Origin: Flavobacterium sp.
Lineage (GTDB): Bacteria > Bacteroidota > Bacteroidia > Flavobacteriales > Flavobacteriaceae
Direction: 5' to 3'
Assembly (NCBI GenBank): GCA_030150335.1
Contig: JASLGC010000132.1
Coordinates: forward strand, 1 to 13,247
DNA length: 13,247 nt
A program made the position numbers and the translations under genes. Below, piece after piece: positions 7,840-13,247 of this stretch. The notes beneath the pieces are model-generated. The model was not told the origin of the DNA. It saw only the letters and a list, made by a program, of their open reading frames with translations, and searched no databases. Numbering within the stretch: the stretch's first letter is position 1; the number at the start of each line of letters is the position of its first letter.

Positions 7840-10062
7840 ATGCGTAAATTAATACTTTTACTATTAGTCAGTATCGTTGCAAATTCTGTAACCTATGGTC
7901 AGTCTAAAGATGAAAAGAGACCTAAGGTAGGTTTAGTGATGAGCGGTGGTGGAGCGAAGGGATTAGCACATATTGGTGTGTTGAAAGTTTTGGAAGAGCA
8001 AGGAGTTAAGGTTGATTACATCGCTGGAACAAGTATGGGAGCTATAGTCGGAGGGCTTTATGCTGCTGGTTATACTGCAACAGAGTTAGATTCTATTTTT
8101 AACAGTATTGATGTATCGGCGCTAATTCGCGATTATATCCCGCGTTTATCTAAGTCGTTTTATGAAAAGAAAAACGATGAGATTTATGCGTTGTCTTTGC
8201 CTTTTGACAAGTTTAAAATTGGATTTCCAAAGGCTTTGTCAAGAGGGATGTATAACTATAACTTGATGAATGAGCTTTTGGCTCACGTTAGATACGTTCG
8301 AGATTTTAAAGATTTAAATACACCATTTTTATGTATTGCTACCGATTTAGAAACAGGTGAATCCGTTGTTTTAGATAAGGGATATTTGCCTCAAGCGATA
8401 CTTGCGAGTGGAGCATTTCCTTCGTTGTTTGCTCCTGTAGAGATTGATGGTCATAATTTGATTGATGGAGGGGTAGTGAATAACTATCCTTTAGAGGAAT
8501 TGCGTAAAATGGGGGCTGATATCATTATAGGTGTTGATGTACAAGATGGATTAAAGAGCATGGACGAAATTGAGGGAGCTCCTGATTTGTTATTGCAAAT
8601 TTCGAATTACTCTACTATTAATCAAATGAAGGATAAAAAGCCTTATACTGATATTTATATTAAACCAGATATTGTAGGTTATACGGTTGTATCATTTGGC
8701 GAAGGGCGTGCGATTATTGACAAGGGAGTAGAAGCTGCTAATAAAGTACTTGAAGAGCTGAAAACAGTAGGGGGGAATCCTAATGTATTAGAAGAACAAT
8801 ATGTGCCTAAAAATAAGGATTCAATTCAATTGACAGATATCAATATTACTGGGCTTGAACGTTATACAAGACGTTATGTATATGGTAAGTTAGGATTTAA
8901 GCCTCATGAAAAAATTAGTTTTAATCAGTTAAGTAAAGGAATTACGCAGTTAAATGGAACTGAAAACTTTAGCAGTATATCATACGTTTTTAATAAAGAT
9001 GGAGATGATGATTCGCTTGATATGGAATTGGTGGAAAACCCTGTACAGCGTTTTCTAAAACTTGGAATTCATTATGATGGGTTATATAAATCAGCAGCTT
9101 TAGTGAATGTAACGCAAAAACACTTGTTTATGAAGAGTGATGTTGCTTCTTTAGATGTTGGTTTAGGAGATAATATGCGTTATAACTTCAATTATTTCGT
9201 AGATAATGGTTTTTATTGGAGTGTAGGGTTTAATTCAAAATATAATCAGTTTAAGCGTGATTTACCTTATAATATGTTGTTAGAAGCGGGAGGTATTGTT
9301 GAAATGGAAGACCCTCCAGCAATGTTTGGAATTAATTATGCGGATTTAGAAAATAGATTTTATTTTCAGACTTTTTATCAGCAAAAATATTTGTTGAGCA
9401 TAGGTGTTGAACACCATTTTTTTGATATTAGAAGTAAGACATTAAACACAAATGATTCTCGATTTGACAGAAGTCACTATTTGGGTGGGTTTGCTAATGT
9501 TGTTGTGGATACTTATGATAATAAATATTTTCCGCGTAAAGGATTTTTATTTAAAGGAGAGTACAAAAACTATTTTTACTCAAGTGATTATTTAGGGAAT
9601 TTTGAAAACTTTTCTTCAATAACTGGGCAGATAGGATATGCTAATAGAATTACGAGTAAGCTTTCTTTTGATATTAAATCGAGATTGGGAGCTGTAATAG
9701 GCACATTACCAACAATAGGTTTTGGTTATTTCTTGGGAGGATATGGGTTTGCAGACAGGGATAATGTTGTGCCATTTTTCGGATATGATTTATTGGGTAT
9801 TGGAGGGGATTCTTACATTATGGGAACGGTTCAATTAGATTATGAAATTTTCAAGAAACACCATATTAATATTGCTGCTAATTATGCAAATGCAGGAGAT
9901 GGTATTTTTGAGAATGGAGATTGGTTTACAAGAACAAAGTATACGGGATATGCTGTGGGATACGGAATGCAAACTATAATTGGGCCAATAGAAGCGAAGT
10001 TTACTTACTCTCCAGATACAGGAAAGACTTATTCTGTGTTTTCAGTTGGATTCTGGTTTTAA
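7840..10062 (+). CDS. Patatin-like phospholipase with POTRA and outer-membrane barrel (PlpD type)
   Basis: A 740-residue envelope protein. Residues 1-20 are a Sec signal peptide (likely cut TYG|QS). The patatin domain (about 28-305) has the oxyanion motif GGGAKG (36-41), the nucleophile Ser65 in GTSMG and Asp209 in LIDGG, the complete Ser/Asp dyad of patatin phospholipases. A POTRA-like domain (about 329-386) follows, then a beta-rich region with alternating hydrophobic and aromatic residues (about 400-740) ending in VGFWF, the terminal-aromatic signal of outer-membrane barrels. The order signal-patatin-POTRA-barrel is that of type Vd autotransporters such as PlpD and FplA, in which the lipase is exposed or handled at the outer membrane. 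Which side the lipase faces here is inferred. It follows uvrC closely, and no clear terminator follows it (only a 5-bp hairpin at 10075-10087). Confidence 0.92.
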   Translation: MRKLILLLLVSIVANSVTYGQSKDEKRPKVGLVMSGGGAKGLAHIGVLKVLEEQGVKVDYIAGTSMGAIVGGLYAAGYTATELDSIFNSIDVSALIRDYIPRLSKSFYEKKNDEIYALSLPFDKFKIGFPKALSRGMYNYNLMNELLAHVRYVRDFKDLNTPFLCIATDLETGESVVLDKGYLPQAILASGAFPSLFAPVEIDGHNLIDGGVVNNYPLEELRKMGADIIIGVDVQDGLKSMDEIEGAPDLLLQISNYSTINQMKDKKPYTDIYIKPDIVGYTVVSFGEGRAIIDKGVEAANKVLEELKTVGGNPNVLEEQYVPKNKDSIQLTDINITGLERYTRRYVYGKLGFKPHEKISFNQLSKGITQLNGTENFSSISYVFNKDGDDDSLDMELVENPVQRFLKLGIHYDGLYKSAALVNVTQKHLFMKSDVASLDVGLGDNMRYNFNYFVDNGFYWSVGFNSKYNQFKRDLPYNMLLEAGGIVEMEDPPAMFGINYADLENRFYFQTFYQQKYLLSIGVEHHFFDIRSKTLNTNDSRFDRSHYLGGFANVVVDTYDNKYFPRKGFLFKGEYKNYFYSSDYLGNFENFSSITGQIGYANRITSKLSFDIKSRLGAVIGTLPTIGFGYFLGGYGFADRDNVVPFFGYDLLGIGGDSYIMGTVQLDYEIFKKHHINIAANYANAGDGIFENGDWFTRTKYTGYAVGYGMQTIIGPIEAKFTYSPDTGKTYSVFSVGFWF

Positions 10063-10122
10063 GAATATGTTTTTATAAGGAGCTTATTGTTGTTGATATG
10101 TGAAATAAATTTGGATTAAAAA

Positions 10123-10152
10123 TTGCATAATTCATTTTAATGTCGATATTTG
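10123..10152 (+). promoter_or_regulatory. Candidate promoter of the hmgA-hppD operon
   Basis: TTG (10123-10125), exactly 19 bases, then GATATTTG (10145-10152), which differs from TAnnTTTG only in its first base. A start would fall near 10158-10160 and give a leader of about 115 bases. A second possible -7 box, TATATTTT (10240-10247), lies nearer the gene but lacks a TTG at the right distance. Confidence 0.42.
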
Positions 10153-10159
10153 TGTTATT

Positions 10160-10225
10160 ATGAAAACACAATGGCAAGGCTTATTGGATTTATTAAAGTA
10201 CTTTATTAAGAGAAATCCAGAATGA
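10160..10225 (+). CDS. Possible 21-codon leader ORF upstream of hmgA
   Basis: ATG at 10160 opens a 21-codon frame ending with TGA at 10223-10225. The peptide begins MKTQWQGLLDLL, continues KYFIK, and ends RNPE; it is amphipathic and basic. It begins almost exactly at the predicted transcription start, so it would be leaderless or nearly so. It contains only one Tyr and one Phe, so it is not an obvious amino-acid attenuation peptide. An ORF of this size can occur by chance in AT-rich DNA, and I recognise no family. Confidence 0.18.
   Translation: MKTQWQGLLDLLKYFIKRNPE
10186..10218. promoter_or_regulatory. Imperfect dyad with a 12-base palindrome in the hmgA leader
   Basis: TAAAGTACTTTA (10194-10205) is a perfect 12-base palindrome. 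Arms TTA / TAA (10190-10192 and 10207-10209) extend it past a single T-T mismatch, and an outer pair GGATTT (10186-10191) and AAATCC (10213-10218) encloses it with unequal spacing. It lies 58-90 bases before the hmgA ATG. It could be an operator for a tyrosine-catabolism regulator or an RNA hairpin; there is no T run, so it is not a terminator. Confidence 0.4.
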
Positions 10226-10275
10226 GGTAGCATACTTACTATATTTTATTTACCAACCATAAATATTAAGTAATT

Positions 10276-11442
10276 ATGCCACTATATCATCAGTTGGGAG
10301 TAATTCCTCCCAAACGTCATACTATTTTTAGAAAACCAAATGGTGAGTTGTATTATGAACAGTTGTTCGGAACTATTGGATTTGACGGAATGTCAACTAA
10401 TATGTATCATGAGCACAGACCAACTCAGGTTAAAAAGATTTTAGGGCAATATAGCGTTGCGCCTAAAATAGCGAAAACTAATAATATTCAATCTTATCGA
10501 TTACGAGGGTTTCAAGTAAAGCCTGAGGAAGATTTTTTGAAGAGTAGAAAGGCTGTTTTAACTAATAGTGATTGTACTATTGTATTAGCAGCACCTTTAA
10601 AATCTACGGAAGATTATTTCTATAAAAATACAGATGCTGACGAGTTAATTTTTGTACATCGTGGAACGGGAACGTTGCGTACGATATTGGGAAATTTGAC
10701 TTTTAAGTATGGGGATTATCTTTTAATTCCTCGTGGTATTATTTATAAAATTGATTTTGATACCGAAGATAATAGATTGTTTATTGTAGAGTCGAGACGA
10801 CCAATTTATACTCCCAAACGTTATAGAAACTGGTTTGGTCAGCTTTTAGAGCATTCTCCTTTTTGTGAGCGTGATATTCGTAGGCCAAGTCATTTAGAAA
10901 CTTATGATGAGAAAGGTGACTTTTTAATCAAAGTAAGAAAGCAGGACGAAATATTCGACATGATTTATGCTACACATCCTTTTGATGTCGTTGGCTATGA
11001 TGGATATAATTATCCTTATGCATTTTCTATACACGATTTTGAACCGATAACAGGTAGAATTCACCAACCACCTCCTGTTCATCAAACATTTGAGACAGAT
11101 GCTTTTGTTATCTGTTCTTTTGTTCCACGTTTATATGATTATCATCCTGATGCAATACCAGCGCCTTATAATCACAGTAATATTGATAGTGATGAGGTGT
11201 TGTACTATGTAGATGGAGATTTTATGAGTAGAAATGATATTGAAGCAGGGCATATCTCTTTGCATCCTGCTGGAATTCCGCATGGTCCACATCCAGGAGC
11301 TGCAGAAAGATCTATTGGAAAGACAAGTACTGAAGAGTTAGCTGTAATGGTTGATACGTTTAAACCATTGATGCTAACAGAAGAGGCAATGGAAATTGCT
11401 GATGAGCAGTACTATCAATCTTGGTTAGATCCAGAAAATTAA
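10276..11442 (+). CDS. hmgA: Homogentisate 1,2-dioxygenase
   Basis: This Fe(II) enzyme opens the ring of homogentisate with oxygen to give 4-maleylacetoacetate, the central step of phenylalanine and tyrosine catabolism. The 388-residue protein is shorter than the roughly 430-445 residues of the human and Pseudomonas enzymes, fitting the compact form I associate with Bacteroidota. Recognisable parts are the N-terminal YEQLFGTIGFDGMSTNMYH (27-45), a first cupin half with FVHRGTGTLRT (126-136) and YGDYLLIPRG (145-154), and the metal-binding half with His300 and Glu307 (APYNH-SNIDSDE) and His336 in PHGPHPG. These correspond to human His335, Glu341 and His371, with one more residue between the first two. 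The C-terminal LAVMVDTFKPL is also typical. It is the first gene of an operon with hppD, 28 bases away. The next enzyme, maleylacetoacetate isomerase or fumarylacetoacetase, is not in the window. Confidence 0.93.
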   Translation: MPLYHQLGVIPPKRHTIFRKPNGELYYEQLFGTIGFDGMSTNMYHEHRPTQVKKILGQYSVAPKIAKTNNIQSYRLRGFQVKPEEDFLKSRKAVLTNSDCTIVLAAPLKSTEDYFYKNTDADELIFVHRGTGTLRTILGNLTFKYGDYLLIPRGIIYKIDFDTEDNRLFIVESRRPIYTPKRYRNWFGQLLEHSPFCERDIRRPSHLETYDEKGDFLIKVRKQDEIFDMIYATHPFDVVGYDGYNYPYAFSIHDFEPITGRIHQPPPVHQTFETDAFVICSFVPRLYDYHPDAIPAPYNHSNIDSDEVLYYVDGDFMSRNDIEAGHISLHPAGIPHGPHPGAAERSIGKTSTEELAVMVDTFKPLMLTEEAMEIADEQYYQSWLDPEN

Positions 11443-11470
11443 AACCACAACAACTATAAAACTATAAATT

Positions 11471-12631
11471 ATGAGTAAAGAAGTTAAATCAGTAGAGTTT
11501 GGCTTAGAAAAGATATTTGAAGGTGCGCAAGATTTTTTACCTCTTTTAGGAACAGATTACGTTGAATTTATTGTAGGGAATGCTAAACAAGCTGCCCATT
11601 TTTATAAAACAGCTTTTGGGTTTCAATCATTAGCTTATGCCGGGTTGGAAACAGGGTTAAAGGATCGCGCATCGTATGTGTTAGTACAAGATAAAATTAG
11701 AATTGTTTTGACTACACCATTGACTGCGGAGTCTAAATTAAACGATCATATTGTAAAGCATGGAGATGGTGTTAAAGTAGTTGCTTTATGGGTAGAAGAT
11801 GCTCGTAAGGCATACGAAGAAACTACAAGTAGAGGAGCTAAATCATATATGGAACCTATTGTAGAAAAAGATGAGTTTGGAGAAACTGTACGCGCAGGAA
11901 TCTATACTTATGGGGAAACGGTTCACATGTTTGTAGAGAGAAAGAATTATAAAGGTGTATTTTTACCGGGATTTGTGAAGTGGGAAAGCGATTATAATCC
12001 AACTTCGGTTGGGTTGAAATATGTTGATCACATGGTAGGGAATGTTGGATGGAATGAAATGAATACTTGGGTTAGCTGGTATGAAAATGTAATGGGATTT
12101 GTAAACTTTTTATCTTTTGATGACAAACAGATTAATACAGAGTATTCTGCTTTAATGAGTAAGGTTATGTCAAATGGTAATGGACGTATTAAGTTTCCAA
12201 TAAACGAGCCTGCTGAAGGGAAGAAAAAATCTCAAGTAGAGGAATATTTAGATTTTTACAATGGTCCAGGTGTTCAGCATATTGCTGTTGCAACAGATGA
12301 TATTTTGACTACTGTAGGAGCAATGAAAAGTAGAGGTGTAGAGTTTTTATCTGCCCCTCCTCAAGCTTATTATGATGATATTCCAAGAAGATTAGGTTCT
12401 CATATGGATATGATGAAAGAAGATATTAAAGAACTTCAGAAGTTGGGTATTATGATTGACGCTGATGAAGAAGGGTATTTATTACAGATTTTTACGAAGC
12501 CTGTAGAAGATAGACCAACGTTATTTTTTGAAATTATTCAAAGAATGGGAGCAAGAGGATTTGGTGCGGGGAACTTCAAAGCCTTGTTTGAGTCTATAGA
12601 GCGTGAGCAAGAAAAGCGAGGAACGCTTTAG
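11471..12631 (+). CDS. hppD: 4-hydroxyphenylpyruvate dioxygenase
   Basis: This cytosolic non-heme Fe(II) enzyme converts 4-hydroxyphenylpyruvate, the transamination product of tyrosine, to homogentisate, the substrate of the upstream hmgA product. The 386 residues form two vicinal-oxygen-chelate domains: an N-terminal non-catalytic one (about 25-160) and a C-terminal catalytic one (about 180-365). The metal ligands are visible as His187 (VDHMVGN), His270 (GVQHIAVATDD) and Glu354 (LFFEIIQR). The C-terminal RMGARGFGAGNFKALFES (358-375) is the HPPD signature helix region that gates the active site. The start is set by the family N-terminus and the 28-base gap after hmgA. There is no convincing terminator in the first 90 bases after the stop; the first good one is at 12825-12858. 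Confidence 0.97.
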   Translation: MSKEVKSVEFGLEKIFEGAQDFLPLLGTDYVEFIVGNAKQAAHFYKTAFGFQSLAYAGLETGLKDRASYVLVQDKIRIVLTTPLTAESKLNDHIVKHGDGVKVVALWVEDARKAYEETTSRGAKSYMEPIVEKDEFGETVRAGIYTYGETVHMFVERKNYKGVFLPGFVKWESDYNPTSVGLKYVDHMVGNVGWNEMNTWVSWYENVMGFVNFLSFDDKQINTEYSALMSKVMSNGNGRIKFPINEPAEGKKKSQVEEYLDFYNGPGVQHIAVATDDILTTVGAMKSRGVEFLSAPPQAYYDDIPRRLGSHMDMMKEDIKELQKLGIMIDADEEGYLLQIFTKPVEDRPTLFFEIIQRMGARGFGAGNFKALFESIEREQEKRGTL

Positions 12632-12730
12632 AATTCAGTTAATTAAATATTAAAATAGCCGTTCTGAAGGACTGTAGAGTTAATGATAAGTTAAAACGAA
12701 ATGTATGTGGTTTTAATTGAAAAAAAGCTA

Positions 12731-12738
12731 TACATTTG
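12731..12738 (+). promoter_or_regulatory. -7 box of a candidate intergenic RNA gene
   Basis: TACATTTG is an exact TAnnTTTG match in the context TATACATTTGCA. The expected TTG is not present at N19 (12709-12711 is GGT). A short inverted repeat, GTTAAAAC (12690-12697) and GTTTTAAT (12710-12717), covers the -33 region. It is 153 bases before the next gene and is separated from that gene by a terminator. Confidence 0.45.
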
Positions 12739-12744
12739 CACTCG

Positions 12745-12858
12745 CAAAAATAAGGTCGTCATAAGCTTTATTTGAGTGTAATAAATTTTTCATAATTTAT
12801 AGTTTTTTGGTTGGTTAATAGCATAAAAACTCAGTCATTTGTTTGGCTGGGTTTTTTT
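12745..12858 (+). ncRNA. Candidate small non-coding RNA between hppD and the DUF3108 gene
   Basis: The span runs from the predicted start after the -7 box at 12731-12738 to the end of the terminator at 12825-12858, about 114 nt. It contains no ATG on the plus strand, and the GTG frame stops at the next codon. A 7-bp hairpin ATAAATT / AATTTAT (12781-12787 with 12794-12800) precedes the terminator. The following gene has its own promoter, so this is not simply its leader. It does not resemble tmRNA, SRP RNA or tRNA. It could instead be the 3' tail of the hppD transcript. Family unknown. Confidence 0.35.
12825..12858 (+). terminator. Intrinsic terminator upstream of the DUF3108 gene
   Basis: AAAAACTCAGTCA (12825-12837) pairs with TGGCTGGGTTTTT (12844-12856) as a 13-bp stem with two G-U pairs and a 6-base loop, followed by T (run 12852-12858). 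It would end either the candidate small RNA or read-through from hmgA-hppD. Confidence 0.78.
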
Positions 12859-12872
12859 GTTTACTATTTTTG
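12843..12872 (+). promoter_or_regulatory. Promoter of the DUF3108 gene
   Basis: TTG (12843-12845), exactly 19 bases, then TATTTTTG (12865-12872): a perfect TTG-N19-TAnnTTTG promoter. The TTG lies in the loop and 3' arm of the preceding terminator. The -7 box ends 18 bases before the ATG, giving a leader of roughly 12 bases. Confidence 0.65.
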
Positions 12873-12890
12873 ATATAAAAAAACAACTTT

Positions 12891-13247
12891 ATGAAAAGAA
12901 TTATAACACTATTTCTACTAATAGGTCTTTGTCTTAGCGGTACATTGTACGCTCAGACTTCTACAAAGGCTTTTAAATCAGGAGAATACCTTAAGTTTCG
13001 TATTACTTACGGAGTATTAAATGCAGGTATTGCTACTCTTGAATTATCTGATACTATAGAAAACGGTATTCCGGTTTATCATGCAAAAGGTATAGGTTAT
13101 ACTACTGGCGTTCCTAAATTGTTTTTTAAAGTTTACGATGATTATCAAAGCTATTTTGAGAAAAATAGTGTCATTCCACATAGATTTATTCGTAAGATTG
13201 ATGAGGGAGGCTATACCAAGAATCAAGAAGGTTTTTTTGATTACAAG
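12891..13247 (+). CDS. Secreted DUF3108 domain protein, 3'-truncated by the window
   Basis: The frame is open from ATG at 12891 to the window end, giving 119 residues. It starts with a Sec signal peptide (MKRIITLFLLIGLCLSG, likely cut LYA|QT at about residue 22); the Cys at residue 14 is not in a lipobox, so it is probably not a lipoprotein. The mature start carries the Bacteroidota DUF3108 pattern: FKSGEYLKFRITYGVLNAG (28-46), FFKVYDDYQSYF (78-89) and FIRKIDEGGYTK (99-110). The function of the family is not established; periplasmic or outer-membrane location with a beta-rich fold is inferred. From memory, a peptidase M23 gene often lies nearby in flavobacteria, but this lies outside the window if present. 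Its own promoter is well defined. Confidence 0.85.
   Translation, partial: MKRIITLFLLIGLCLSGTLYAQTSTKAFKSGEYLKFRITYGVLNAGIATLELSDTIENGIPVYHAKGIGYTTGVPKLFFKVYDDYQSYFEKNSVIPHRFIRKIDEGGYTKNQEGFFDYK

Noticed and set aside
10075..10087. Hairpin ATAAG-GAG-CTTAT after the patatin gene as a terminator
   Set aside because: The stem is only 5 bp and AT-rich, and no T run follows.
11173..11196. Odd spacing of the hmgA iron ligands (His300 to Glu307, one residue more than in the human enzyme) as a sign of a non-functional protein
   Set aside because: Cupin proteins tolerate 6 or 7 residues between these ligands, and the rest of the active-site region is intact.
12690..12717. Inverted repeat GTTAAAAC / GTTTTAAT as the hppD terminator or an operator
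   Set aside because: It is an A/T stem with a 12-base loop and is followed by A rather than T on the plus strand; such repeats arise easily by chance in this composition.
13044..13226. Minus-strand 60-codon ORF at the right end
   Set aside because: It lies opposite the DUF3108 coding frame, whose family motifs are clear, and shows no protein-like features of its own.
1..13247. Mobile element, CRISPR array, tRNA or defence system
   Set aside because: No terminal inverted repeats, transposase or integrase motifs, regularly spaced repeats, tRNA-like stems or defence-protein motifs were seen.

Overview
The window is AT-rich chromosomal DNA from a member of the Bacteroidota, most likely Flavobacteriaceae (a Myroides- or Flavobacterium-like organism; genus is a guess). 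The evidence is the protein style (secreted tricorn-type protease, PlpD-type patatin, DUF3108 protein, a TraR/DksA-like gene followed by lspA), near absence of Shine-Dalgarno sequences, and promoters of the Bacteroidota form TTG-N19-TAnnTTTG. Nothing looks mobile: no IS, integrase, tRNA, rRNA or CRISPR array was seen.

Layout. 1-1071: the 3' part of a DksA/TraR-like regulator, a terminator, then lspA (signal peptidase II) with its own promoter. A bidirectional terminator separates lspA from a convergent minus-strand gene. 1077-4217 (-): a 1046-residue secreted tricorn-like S41 protease. 4340-5850 (-): a two-gene operon of an aspartoacylase/succinylglutamate-desuccinylase-like zinc hydrolase and 5-formyltetrahydrofolate cyclo-ligase, joined by a TAATG overlap and ended by a strong terminator. 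6020-10062 (+): uvrC followed after 23 bases by a patatin phospholipase fused to a POTRA domain and an outer-membrane barrel. 10276-12631 (+): homogentisate 1,2-dioxygenase and 4-hydroxyphenylpyruvate dioxygenase, consecutive steps of tyrosine breakdown (hppD makes homogentisate, hmgA opens its ring). 12891-end (+): the N-terminal part of a secreted DUF3108 protein cut by the window edge.

Most genes are housekeeping, envelope or amino-acid catabolism genes of known families. The least explained DNA lies between genes. At 12731-12858 a good -7 box is followed by about 110 bases without any ATG and then an intrinsic terminator, while the next gene has its own promoter whose TTG lies inside that terminator; this looks like a small independent RNA gene. 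The 213-base leader of hmgA holds a candidate promoter, an imperfect dyad around a 12-base perfect palindrome, and a 21-codon ORF. No complete novel system (defence, secretion or biosynthetic) is visible, and no gene-free stretch exceeds 300 bases.
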